Numbered from the stretch's first letter, positions 1 through 7,415 are shown. The stretch is DNA of 7,493 bases from Bacteroidales bacterium (GCA_003162595.1 PMNJ01000118.1:10737-18229), one strand, 5' to 3'. Program-made: numbers and translations. The notes: generated by a model not told the origin, from the sequence alone.

Positions 1-1
1 T

Positions 2-379
2 GTTAATAAAATACGAACAGCAATTTCCCATTTCAGAAATGCTTTTTACAGGCCAGGTGATTTGCTTCACTTTTTCTTCAGGCATATTGCTTCATCGGAT
101 ACAATTACATATACTGGCACTGTTACAGGTGTCAATGAGGAGGGTAATACTTATTCTAAAGCCATCACCTCCCCTCTCACCGTCACAGAGTATAAAGGCA
201 GCCTGGTAGTCTCTTCAGGAACAATAACTTATGTGGTTGGGACAGATTCTTATGAAATAACTTTCAAGATCGATCCTTTGCATAAACATTTCACACTCGT
301 AACAATTACAAACAATCTTACAGGCAAATCAAAGAGCTTCGATCGCAGGTTTGGACGTATATTCAAAAGATGGTGGTAG
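2..379 (+). CDS. C-terminal part of a small secreted-type hypothetical protein (5' end outside window)
   Basis: The reading frame is open from the left edge to a TAG stop at 377-379, so I treat it as a gene whose start lies outside the window. The only in-window start that yields most of the frame is a TTG at 62-64, which leads into no convincing signal peptide. The part from about 95 on is beta-rich and Thr/Ser/Gly-rich: SSDTITYTGTVTGVNEEG, then TYSKAITSPLTV, SGTITYVVG and a basic-aromatic end, RRFGRIFKRWW. From memory, this resembles the C-terminal half of Bacteroidota hypothetical secreted or lipoproteins that carry a 'TGTxTGxNxxGxxY...ITxPL' pattern; their function is unknown. The stretch before SSDT (2-93) is less protein-like, and a frame change there cannot be excluded. 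A strong terminator follows 19 bp after the stop, which supports a real transcribed gene. Confidence 0.55.
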   Translation, partial: VNKIRTAISHFRNAFYRPGDLLHFFFRHIASSDTITYTGTVTGVNEEGNTYSKAITSPLTVTEYKGSLVVSSGTITYVVGTDSYEITFKIDPLHKHFTLVTITNNLTGKSKSFDRRFGRIFKRWW

Positions 380-397
380 TACCTATCAGTTAATAAG

Positions 398-425
398 AAA
401 ACCGGACAATGTGCCGGTTTTTTTT
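398..425 (+). terminator. Intrinsic terminator, possibly bidirectional
   Basis: An AAAACCGG arm (398-405) pairs with CCGGTTTT (414-421). The stem can extend inward through CA/TG (407-408 with 412-413) around a bulged A406, leaving a 3-nt ATG loop. A run of eight T (418-425) follows on the + strand, as expected for Rho-independent termination of the gene ending at 379. Read on the - strand, the same hairpin is followed by TTTTCTT, so it may also stop transcripts of the convergent gene whose stop lies at 438-440. Confidence 0.8.
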
Positions 426-437
426 ACCCACATGTTA

Positions 438-3113
438 TTATAAAGAAAACCAATAATTCAACTTAATGAGAAAAATATTATTTGGAAAGACACTCCTTAG
501 CTGTTTGTAAGAACCTGCAATAGAGGTCCCTGAGGAACTGGTGTTTTCTGTCCTGTCGCTTGACCAAACCAGATAAATAAAAGAACCTAACCTGTACTCC
601 CATCTTGCAACAAGATTCGAACGGAACTGATGAAAGTTAAAATCAGGATTGGGAATAGAGTAATCTATCCGCGGTCCATTATTATAATCATACAACTGAT
701 ACACGTCTCCTGAAAGCACCGGATCCTGATAAATCTCGAACCTGTTATTATAAAGTCCTGAACGAGGATTTGTGACAAATTTTAACTGGGAATATTTTCC
801 TATTGAAACAAACGGGCTTCCATAGTATTGAATTGAAAATTCAGGGGTAAGGTTCAGATCAATTCTGAAAGTCATCCCCAGAGTTTTCTGATTAATTGTT
901 CCGAGTATATACCTGTTGCCGGGTGCAACATTGCTTGTTGTTATATATTGCAGTCTGTCACGGTTATTCATATAATTAGTGGTCACGCCTATCTTCAGGT
1001 TGTTAATCGGACGATAGGTTATTCCGGGTTCAATCTGATAACTTACTGCCGAATTATTACCTGTATACTGATAACTATAAACCAGGCTGCCCGTTATTTT
1101 TTTCGTCTGATCGGTACCCAAACTACCGGTTGAAGTAATTGTATATGGCATTATCATGTCATACCCACCGCGTAAAATCTTGGTGTCGAGAGTCCTTGTA
1201 TGAAAGATTTGATTAGCAGTAAAACTCCACTGGTTTGTGAATACCGAGCTAAATGAAAGGTTGGCACCTGATCCAAGGTAATCGCCATTGAAGTTCCATG
1301 TGTTGAATTGTTCGAGGCCTATATTATAGGTACTGAATATAGAAACAGGCTGGTTTATCCCGTACGAAACCACATTATCCTGATTGATTTCATCTGCAGT
1401 GGTCATATAACCCAGGTCATTCAATTCAAGACCCGGAGAAAGCCAGGTTGCTCCGGTCGAGAATCGCCATAACCCTTTGGATCCTTTTCCGATCATAAAC
1501 CTTCCTCCGTATCCGCTTAGTGTAGTGGCCGTCGTATCAAATTTCAGATAGCTGGCACCAGGCCGCTGATAATAACGGGCAGATGACTCCTGAAGTGCAG
1601 TGACCGACTCTTTGCTTCCATTTATAAAGCTGCCGATTATCCTTGCATCAATATAAAACTCTTTATCTTTCCAGTGAGTCAGAATATCCAGACCTCCGGT
1701 ATATGCATTGGTGCTGAGAGTCTCAAGATTTTTATCCTCAATATCACGATTCGTGGCTGTCAGCATTCCGCCAATTACTGTATTTCCAGCGTTGTAACCT
1801 TTCTGTATGCGAGCCACTGTGTAACTTGTCAGAGGTTCAACTTTTACACTGCTTCTGTTTCCGTCTTTATCACTAAGTCTTGCAAATTCATTTGCTGTGA
1901 CACTTTGTATTATCCCGACTGAAAGTCCGCTTGAAGTTGTCCCGCTTAATTTGATCGCACTAAGGATTGATGTCTTATCAGGTGAATTCACAAAAAGATT
2001 ATCATTCGGAGAAACAGGGCGTGAAGGTGCATGGCCGATCCGCCTGGAATAAAACAGGCTCTGGTTGTCAAATTTATAATCGAAAATAGTCAATCCTTCA
2101 AGAAAGAAAGGTCTCTTCTCCTCATAAAATGTTTCAAATGCTGTCAGGTTCATAACTGAAGGATCGGATTCAACCTGCCCGAAATCAGGATTAACTGTCA
2201 GGTCAACTGTGAAGTTACTTGAAATGCCGATCTTCGCATCAAGTCCTGCATTACCACCCCATGTTCTTCCCTTATTCGTAAAGGGATTCTCCGGATCTTT
2301 TTGCATCGTTTTAAGATCTCCCAGTGTGTATGGCGATATTTCAAGGCGACGCGATTTTTTTAACCCATTAATACCCCGCAACTCACCAAAATTATAAAGC
2401 ATTCCTGGTCCGGTCTTGCTTTGTATCTCCCAATCACTTTCTTCTTGAAGCCTCGATATCCAACGCCATACATGCATTCCCCAGACCTGTTCATTTTTGC
2501 CGCTATATCGCAACTGGCTGAGCGGAATTTCATATTCAGCCACCCAGGCAGAATCTTCCAGCCCGGTTTTTACCTTCCATACCGGATTCCAGTTGAAATC
2601 CCAGTTCGCAGGGTTGAATAATACGAGATCAACCTTCTGACCCCACGCGGTTACAGTAAACTCAAACCCGGTACGATAATCGCGATAGCTGTCAAAGTTC
2701 ACGCCTGCCATATCACCTACGAGTTCATCCCTGACACCGGCCATTCTCATTATTTTATTGGGTTCTCCGTCGTGGGCGCGAATAGCAATATAGAGGTTCT
2801 TGTCATCATATTGGATATTCAATTCGGTCGGATATGTGGGTTTTGCCCCCTCCTTTGGACTCCATTGGTGGAAGTCTCCAGCCCATGTGCCTTTCTTCCA
2901 GCATTCGTCATCAAGCTTTCCGTCAATAACTGGCTTTGCCGTTACAAGCCTTGTAGTTGTATAGACAGGTTGCTTCGGAGAATTTTGTTTATGAACAGTA
3001 TCCTGAAGTCTAATATCCGGTACAAGATAAGTTGATGAATATAAATGGGGAGCAGAAAGAGAGAAAATAATAATAACAAACAGAATTTTGTTAATCATTT
3101 GGGTTAGTTTCAT
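438..3113 (-). CDS. Exported CBM9-like / DUF5916 outer-membrane beta-barrel protein
   Basis: This is an 891-residue exported protein. Residues 1-27 form a signal peptide (KLTQMINK, then hydrophobic ILFVIIIFSLS). M6 is an equally possible start, because no Shine-Dalgarno sequence decides between them. Residues about 50-245 look like a carbohydrate-binding family 9-like beta-sandwich (VIDGKLDDECW at 62-72, YDDKNLYIAIRAHD at 102-115, WVAEYEIPLSQLRY at 190-203). From about 255 to the end is the DUF5916 region, with its hallmark block NPDFGQVESDPSVMNLTAFE (308-327), then FYEEKRPFFLEG (329-340) and LFYSRRIG (353-360). The remainder is alternating beta-strand sequence ending in IFLIKLNYWFSL, which fits an outer-membrane barrel. 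The length is normal for the family and no key block is missing. The family's activity is unestablished; CBM9-like folds bind sugar ends in xylanases, so glycan binding is an inference. It is transcribed divergently from the alpha-galactosidase, 149 bp apart. Confidence 0.92.
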   Translation of the reverse strand: MKLTQMINKILFVIIIFSLSAPHLYSSTYLVPDIRLQDTVHKQNSPKQPVYTTTRLVTAKPVIDGKLDDECWKKGTWAGDFHQWSPKEGAKPTYPTELNIQYDDKNLYIAIRAHDGEPNKIMRMAGVRDELVGDMAGVNFDSYRDYRTGFEFTVTAWGQKVDLVLFNPANWDFNWNPVWKVKTGLEDSAWVAEYEIPLSQLRYSGKNEQVWGMHVWRWISRLQEESDWEIQSKTGPGMLYNFGELRGINGLKKSRRLEISPYTLGDLKTMQKDPENPFTNKGRTWGGNAGLDAKIGISSNFTVDLTVNPDFGQVESDPSVMNLTAFETFYEEKRPFFLEGLTIFDYKFDNQSLFYSRRIGHAPSRPVSPNDNLFVNSPDKTSILSAIKLSGTTSSGLSVGIIQSVTANEFARLSDKDGNRSSVKVEPLTSYTVARIQKGYNAGNTVIGGMLTATNRDIEDKNLETLSTNAYTGGLDILTHWKDKEFYIDARIIGSFINGSKESVTALQESSARYYQRPGASYLKFDTTATTLSGYGGRFMIGKGSKGLWRFSTGATWLSPGLELNDLGYMTTADEINQDNVVSYGINQPVSIFSTYNIGLEQFNTWNFNGDYLGSGANLSFSSVFTNQWSFTANQIFHTRTLDTKILRGGYDMIMPYTITSTGSLGTDQTKKITGSLVYSYQYTGNNSAVSYQIEPGITYRPINNLKIGVTTNYMNNRDRLQYITTSNVAPGNRYILGTINQKTLGMTFRIDLNLTPEFSIQYYGSPFVSIGKYSQLKFVTNPRSGLYNNRFEIYQDPVLSGDVYQLYDYNNGPRIDYSIPNPDFNFHQFRSNLVARWEYRLGSFIYLVWSSDRTENTSSSGTSIAGSYKQLRSVFPNNIFLIKLNYWFSL

Positions 3114-3153
3114 TTCAAATAATAAAAAGTAGGTTTGTAAAAAAAAAATTGTT

Positions 3154-3161
3154 CAAATTTA
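3154..3161 (-). promoter_or_regulatory. Candidate -7 box for the DUF5916 gene
   Basis: On the - strand this reads TAAATTTG, a full match to the Bacteroidota -7 consensus TAnnTTTG, about 40 bp before the start codon at 3113. The -33 element is poor: CTG (one mismatch to TTG) lies 21 bp upstream, and a true TTG is only 11 bp away. The surrounding 3114-3262 region is extremely AT-rich and includes a run of ten A at 3139-3148, which lies in the predicted 5' leader of the - strand transcript. No equally good box was found at a suitable distance for the + strand alpha-galactosidase; the nearest is TATATTCG at 3207-3214, one mismatch and no well-spaced TTG. Confidence 0.35.
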
Positions 3162-3262
3162 TAAGAATAAGTCAATATTGTACAGGTTTAAAAAATATAA
3201 TCTTTTTATATTCGGTATAAATTATAAATATCAATTATCAAACTACATAAAACTAATTACTT

Positions 3263-5455
3263 ATGAAAAAACTATTTTTTTTAATCACCTTCATTTGTGT
3301 AAACATTCATATATCTGTCGGGCAACCTCCGATGGGGCCGCCACAGGCCAACCAGCAACCAGATATAATTATTTCCATCTCAACTCTTAACACGGATCTT
3401 ATATATAAAGTAAGTGGCAGGGACGGAAGGCTTTATCAGGCCTACCTGGGTTCAAAGCTTGGAAATATTTCTGATTTAAAACTGGCAAGAAATGCTGAAC
3501 ATCTGGCTTATGCAACGTTCGGCACCGATAACCTTTTCGAACCGGCTATCAGGATGACTCATAATGATGGAAATCCATCTCTTGAACTAAAATATGTAAG
3601 TCATAATATCGAGAAAACCGATAACAACGTAACAGTTACCAACATCCTGATGAAAGACCCTGTATATCCAGTTGAAGTCACTCTTCACATTAAGTCATAT
3701 TCAGCCGAAGATGTAATTGAACAATGGGTTGAGATAGTACAGAAAGAAGTAAAACCGGTGACAGTTTATAATTATGCTTCATCAATGCTTCACTTTGATG
3801 CCAGCAAATACTGGCTCACACAGTTTCACGGAGACTGGGCTGAAGAGATGAAGATGCAAGAGAATGAACTGACCAGCGGCATAAAAATTCTGGATAGTAA
3901 ACTTGGGACAAGGGCACATATGTACCAGACTCCTGTCTTCTTTCTCTCCTTGAATGAAAAATCAGATGAAAATAATGGGGAACTTATTGCAGGCACATTG
4001 GGATGGTCGGGTAACTTTCAGTTCTTATTTGAAGTAGATGAGAAAGGTTCTCTGCGTGTCATATCCGGAATTAATCCTTTCGCTTCCGAATACACAATTC
4101 AGCCAGGAAAACCTTTTAAGACACCCTCATTCATTTTTACATATTCAAACCGTGGAAAGGGACCGGCCAGCCGCAACCTACATCACTGGGCGACCAATTA
4201 TGGAATAATGGACGGGAACAAACCCCGCTTAACGCTCCTGAACAACTGGGAGACAACATATTTTAGTTTCAATGAACCTAAATTAGTTGGGTTGCTGGAT
4301 GATACAAAAAAGATGGGACTTGATCTCTTTCTTCTCGATGATGGATGGTTTGCCAACAAATATCCAAGAAATAATGACCATGCCGGATTAGGTGACTGGC
4401 AGGAAAACAAGGATAAGCTGCCTGATGGATTAGGTTATCTTGTCAAAGAAGCTGATAGTATTGGAGTTAAATTCGGTATCTGGATTGAACCTGAAATGGT
4501 CAATCCAAAAAGTGAGCTCTATGAAAATCATCCCGACTGGATACTGAAACTTCCAAACCGTCCGGAGAATTATTTCCGTAACCAGCTTGTTCTCGATCTT
4601 ACAAACCCAAAAGTTCAGGATTTTGTTTTCAATATAGTGGACGGGATGCTGACGAAATATCCGGGAATTGCTTTTATCAAATGGGATTGCAACAGGATGA
4701 TGACAAATGCATATTCAGTATATCTTAAAGATAAACAATCACATCTTTATATCGATTATGTGAACAATCTTTATAGTGTTCTCGACAGACTTCGCCAGAA
4801 ATATCCCCATCTGTCAATAATGCTATGTTCGGGCGGCGGAGGTAGGGTTGACTATGGGGCACTCAGATATTTCACTGAATTCTGGGCAAGCGATGACACT
4901 GATCCTGTTGAAAGGGTTTATATTCAATGGGGATATTCATATTTCTTTCCATCATTCTCGGTTTGTAACCATATTACATCCTGGGGCAAACAATCGCTCA
5001 AGTTCAGAACCGATGTTGCTATGATGGGTAAAATGGGTTACGATATTCAGGTAAACGCCCTTACAGAAAAAGAATTAAAGTTCAGTCAGGATGCAATCGC
5101 TAACTATAAAAGATTAAGTGATATAATATGGCACGGAGATCTGTACAGGTTGGTCTCTCCTTATGAAGAAAACAGGGCAGTTCTGATGTATGTAAACAGT
5201 GTAAAAAACAAGGCCGTCCTTTTTGCATATACCTTACATTCCAGGTTTGGTGAAACATTCAACCCTGTCAGGTTACAGGGGCTTGATCCCTCCAAAACCT
5301 ATAAAATCCAGGAAATTAATGTTTCTTCCGAAGGAATGCGATTTGGCCCTTCCGAAAATGGTAAAAGCTATTCTGGTGACTATCTAATGAAAATAGGATT
5401 GAATGTTGGTTCGGGGACGGCTCTTACCAGCTCAGTGTTTGAAATAGCTGAATAA
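3263..5455 (+). CDS. Exported GH36 alpha-galactosidase (melibiase)
   Basis: This retaining alpha-galactosidase (EC 3.2.1.22 type) is predicted to release terminal alpha-1,6-galactose from melibiose, raffinose-family sugars or galactomannan side chains. Residues 1-20 are a signal peptide (MKKLFFLITF..., likely cut at SVG-Q) without a lipobox Cys, so the enzyme is predicted to be periplasmic or secreted. A short Pro/Gln-rich linker (21-33) follows. About 35-300 is the GH36 N-terminal beta-supersandwich. About 320-640 is the (beta/alpha)8 barrel with FLLDDGWF (356-363), GIWIEPEMVNP (405-415), YFRNQLVLDL (437-446) and FIKWDCNR (471-478), in which D475 is the expected nucleophile. CSGGGGRVDYG (522-532) and WASDDTDPVERV (541-552) follow; the latter's D544/D545 pair should hold the acid/base. 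Residues 640-730 form the C-terminal beta domain. The 730-residue length is normal for GH36 and the gene looks intact. The ATG at 3263 is supported by the signal peptide; there is no Shine-Dalgarno sequence. Substrate preference cannot be read from sequence alone. Confidence 0.96.
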   Translation: MKKLFFLITFICVNIHISVGQPPMGPPQANQQPDIIISISTLNTDLIYKVSGRDGRLYQAYLGSKLGNISDLKLARNAEHLAYATFGTDNLFEPAIRMTHNDGNPSLELKYVSHNIEKTDNNVTVTNILMKDPVYPVEVTLHIKSYSAEDVIEQWVEIVQKEVKPVTVYNYASSMLHFDASKYWLTQFHGDWAEEMKMQENELTSGIKILDSKLGTRAHMYQTPVFFLSLNEKSDENNGELIAGTLGWSGNFQFLFEVDEKGSLRVISGINPFASEYTIQPGKPFKTPSFIFTYSNRGKGPASRNLHHWATNYGIMDGNKPRLTLLNNWETTYFSFNEPKLVGLLDDTKKMGLDLFLLDDGWFANKYPRNNDHAGLGDWQENKDKLPDGLGYLVKEADSIGVKFGIWIEPEMVNPKSELYENHPDWILKLPNRPENYFRNQLVLDLTNPKVQDFVFNIVDGMLTKYPGIAFIKWDCNRMMTNAYSVYLKDKQSHLYIDYVNNLYSVLDRLRQKYPHLSIMLCSGGGGRVDYGALRYFTEFWASDDTDPVERVYIQWGYSYFFPSFSVCNHITSWGKQSLKFRTDVAMMGKMGYDIQVNALTEKELKFSQDAIANYKRLSDIIWHGDLYRLVSPYEENRAVLMYVNSVKNKAVLFAYTLHSRFGETFNPVRLQGLDPSKTYKIQEINVSSEGMRFGPSENGKSYSGDYLMKIGLNVGSGTALTSSVFEIAE

Positions 5456-5464
5456 TACCCTACA

Positions 5465-5545
5465 GTAGAGATGCCCAACCTGGGCGTCTCCATATAAATA
5501 TCCGATGCATTTAATTCAAGAGACGCCCAAATTGGGCGTCTCTAC
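5465..5545. repeat. Pair of inverted REP-like palindromes (REPIN-like element), possible bidirectional terminator
   Basis: Two palindromic units sit in inverted orientation. Unit 1 (5465-5490) has the arms GAGATGCCCA (5468-5477) and TGGGCGTCTC (5481-5490), a 10-bp stem with one G-U pair (U5472/G5486) and a 3-nt loop. Unit 2 (5519-5543) has the arms AGAGACGCCCA (5519-5529) and TGGGCGTCTCT (5533-5543), an 11-bp perfect stem with a 3-nt AAT loop. The outer ends GTAGAGA (5465-5471) and TCTCTAC (5539-5545) are also inverted repeats, so the whole 81-bp block can fold as one long hairpin around an AT-rich spacer (5491-5518). It lies just after the alpha-galactosidase stop, between convergent genes. 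This is the usual site for REP elements, which can stabilise or end transcripts. Neither stem is followed by a long T run. Confidence 0.8.
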
Positions 5546-5670
5546 TTGTATGATCAATGATTTAAATCCTTACATAGTGAGTTTACATTCCTGTTTCTGC
5601 TGAAATCTTTATATAATTCCTGGTATGGCCAGCAGTATTGATTTAGTTATCATATTGCCGGATTTATTAA

Positions 5671-6708
5671 TTACTTATGGTTCTGAACAAATGCATCCAC
5701 CTCATCGCAGAAAAATTTCTTATCCTGAAAAATCATATTATGTCCGCTTTTATCAGAGATAACCATATTTTTATCCGTTGAACTAATACGGTTATAAAAA
5801 TCTTCACCTAACGCCCGGGGACAGGTGAAATCAAATTTTCCCCAAAGCACCAAAACCGGAATTGTCACTATGCCAAGAGAGGAAGAAAATTGTGTTACTG
5901 CCAGTTCCTTATTAAAATTTGAATCCTCTGAGTATAGGAGGTTACAAAGTAATGCAGAAAGAGGAATTTGATCCGGGATAGAGTATTTTAATATCAGATT
6001 AACAATGTTTATATGCTTTATGCTGTCAACATAGTTTTCTGCCTGAGTTGCATATGTTTCCAGTTGTTGTGAATCTTCCAAGCTGAAGTTTCCTTTATGG
6101 CTCATACAAAAGCTGATTATAGGTACCCAGTTGTTGATATTTCTTTCCTGTGAAATCTGATAATTTCCTTCAGTGAGTAATGCCTGTCGGGTGAGAGTAT
6201 CATTTAACGGATAATTATGGCTCCCATCAACATCTATGTACCCATTTATCATGTTCTGATAACCCGGCCTGGTTACAAAATCGGCAGCGAGAAGGCCCCC
6301 GAAACTATGCCCAAGTAAAAACAAACTCATATCCTGACCATAGCGAAACTTAAGAACTTCTATAACTTTTTTCAGATCTTCGACCATCTGATCAAGATGA
6401 AGGTTTCCACCATTTGTTGTCCCTTGCGAAGCTCCTGCATTTCTCTGATCCCAGTAAACTATTGCATATTTATCCCCGATATTCTGACTTATGTATTTTG
6501 TGTCATAGAAATATGAGCTCACTCCTGGTCCGCCATGAATGAAAAGAATAAAGGTTTTGCTTGCAGTATTTCCCTGTACCAAAACCCGCATGGAAGCTCC
6601 TGCATTTTCAACATAGAACGCTTCAGAAACCTTACTGGAAATGGTAATTTTCTCTTTCTGACATCCCGAAAACAAAAGTAAAAGGCCAAAGAAAAATGCT
6701 TTTCTCAT
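5671..6708 (-). CDS. Alpha/beta-hydrolase lipoprotein, proline-iminopeptidase-like (S33 type)
   Basis: This is a 345-residue serine hydrolase with a lipoprotein signal: MRKAFFFGLLLLFSGC, with lipobox FSGC and lipidated C16. It should therefore sit on a membrane facing the periplasm or cell surface. The alpha/beta-hydrolase fold carries HGGPG (58-62, oxyanion-hole segment), WDQRNAGAS (86-94), GHSFGG (133-138, nucleophile S135), LWGKFDFTCP (288-297, likely acid D293) and SGHNMIF (321-327, likely H323), so the triad is complete. HGGPG plus a DQR motif points to the S33 proline-iminopeptidase/tricorn-interacting-factor group. The usual DQRGxG has Asn in place of the first Gly here (N90). Residues about 165-280 form the helical cap that sets substrate choice, so peptidase, esterase and other hydrolase activities all remain possible. 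It is the second gene of an operon, starting 2 bp after the barrel gene's stop, which suggests translational coupling. The lipobox supports the chosen ATG. Confidence 0.88.
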   Translation of the reverse strand: MRKAFFFGLLLLFSGCQKEKITISSKVSEAFYVENAGASMRVLVQGNTASKTFILFIHGGPGVSSYFYDTKYISQNIGDKYAIVYWDQRNAGASQGTTNGGNLHLDQMVEDLKKVIEVLKFRYGQDMSLFLLGHSFGGLLAADFVTRPGYQNMINGYIDVDGSHNYPLNDTLTRQALLTEGNYQISQERNINNWVPIISFCMSHKGNFSLEDSQQLETYATQAENYVDSIKHINIVNLILKYSIPDQIPLSALLCNLLYSEDSNFNKELAVTQFSSSLGIVTIPVLVLWGKFDFTCPRALGEDFYNRISSTDKNMVISDKSGHNMIFQDKKFFCDEVDAFVQNHK

Positions 6709-6710
6709 TA

Positions 6711-7364
6711 TTATTTTGACATTGTAACGGGTTCCCTGATTATTTTATTTTTGGAACTGACTGGCGTGTATCGGATCCCAAATTCAAGCACCGGTCTGAA
6801 GTATATTGTACTGTTATATGGGAACATTGATATCAGATTCATCTTTGCCACAGTCGAAAATGGCAGCTGCTTCATCATCGAAAAATCATAACCAAAACCA
6901 CCTCCTATTGTAACAAGAGCATAATTATAACCTGCAAACTTAACAATTGAAATATTTCCGCTTTCATCTACCTTATAAGTTGTTCCACCCAGGAAAGTAC
7001 GGCTAAACCCCGGACCAACAGAAAACTCTGAAATAAATCCTGTGTATCTGGTTCTCCGCATCACCCATTCGGCAGTCATGTATAAATTATCATGGAAATC
7101 AGGGTGATGGTACCAGTTTATATTTCCGGAAATAAACTTTCCTTTTCTAATACATCTTACAGGTTTCTGATTTTTATACAGCTGTACATTTACATTTTTA
7201 AGAGGAAACTCTATACCTGTGCTTATTCCCGGATAGATGAGAGAACTGTTATAAGAAAGTTTGAAACCAATGTGCCGGACATAGGAATCACTAATTGAGT
7301 CACATTGTGCATGACTTATTTCACAATAGAGCAAAGCGAATATAGAAACTACGGTTTTCAACAT
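6711..7364 (-). CDS. Small predicted outer-membrane beta-barrel protein, unknown function
   Basis: This 217-residue protein has a Sec signal peptide (MLKTVVSIFALLYCEISHA, likely cut at SHA-Q20). C14 does not sit in a proper lipobox, so a lipoprotein is unlikely. The mature part is made of alternating hydrophobic/polar segments typical of a small 8-10-stranded barrel: IGFKLSYNSSLIYPGISTGI (32-51), NLYMTAEWVMRRTRY (93-107), FISEFSVGPGFSRTFLGG (110-127), YALVTIGGGFGYDFS (148-162) and IYFRPVLEFGIRYTP (187-201). A turn with TYKVDESGNISIV (129-141) is, from memory, recurrent in Bacteroidota hypothetical barrel proteins. A polar basic tail of about 16 residues (202-217) follows the last strand, which is unusual because barrel proteins often end on the final strand aromatic. 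It is the first gene of the operon with the lipoprotein hydrolase, and the two probably act in the same envelope process. I do not recognise a specific function. Confidence 0.75.
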   Translation of the reverse strand: MLKTVVSIFALLYCEISHAQCDSISDSYVRHIGFKLSYNSSLIYPGISTGIEFPLKNVNVQLYKNQKPVRCIRKGKFISGNINWYHHPDFHDNLYMTAEWVMRRTRYTGFISEFSVGPGFSRTFLGGTTYKVDESGNISIVKFAGYNYALVTIGGGFGYDFSMMKQLPFSTVAKMNLISMFPYNSTIYFRPVLEFGIRYTPVSSKNKIIREPVTMSK

Positions 7365-7415
7365 ATCACTTCAATCACAAATTCAATGGTAAATAATACA
7401 TCAGTGCTAATTATT

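Noticed and set aside
948..3035. Several open frames of 60-90 codons on the + strand (for example 948-1133, 1674-1922, 2209-2397, 2421-2621, 2772-3035).
   Set aside because: They lie antisense inside the intact DUF5916 gene, have no recognisable motifs or promoters, and are expected as shadows of its codon usage.
3130..3137. TAGGTTTG on the + strand as the alpha-galactosidase promoter.
   Set aside because: It matches TAnnTTTG, but the nearest upstream TTG (3099-3101) is 28 bp away rather than about 19-21. Kept only as part of a finding.
3178..3390. Open frame across the divergent promoter region and the start of the alpha-galactosidase.
   Set aside because: It overlaps the signal-peptide coding region in another frame and its product is low-complexity sequence from AT-rich DNA.
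4198..4410. 70-codon open frame on the - strand.
   Set aside because: It is antisense to the catalytic-domain coding region of the alpha-galactosidase, with no independent support.
438..5455. Complete polysaccharide utilisation locus.
   Set aside because: No SusC-like TonB-dependent receptor, SusD-like lipoprotein, hybrid sensor or sigma/anti-sigma pair is present. The large - strand protein is DUF5916, without a TonB box or plug domain.
5465..5545. CRISPR array or tRNA-like structure.
   Set aside because: There are only two units in inverted, not direct, orientation with no spacer series, and no cloverleaf can be drawn.
5546..5670. Possible hidden small gene, RNA or terminator between the palindromes and the hydrolase stop.
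   Set aside because: No open frame with a plausible start was found, and no strong hairpin with a T run. Only a weak CTGG/CCAG pairing near 5620-5635 is visible.
7092..7298. 68-codon + strand open frame.
   Set aside because: It is antisense inside the small barrel gene, whose signal peptide and strand pattern are much better supported.
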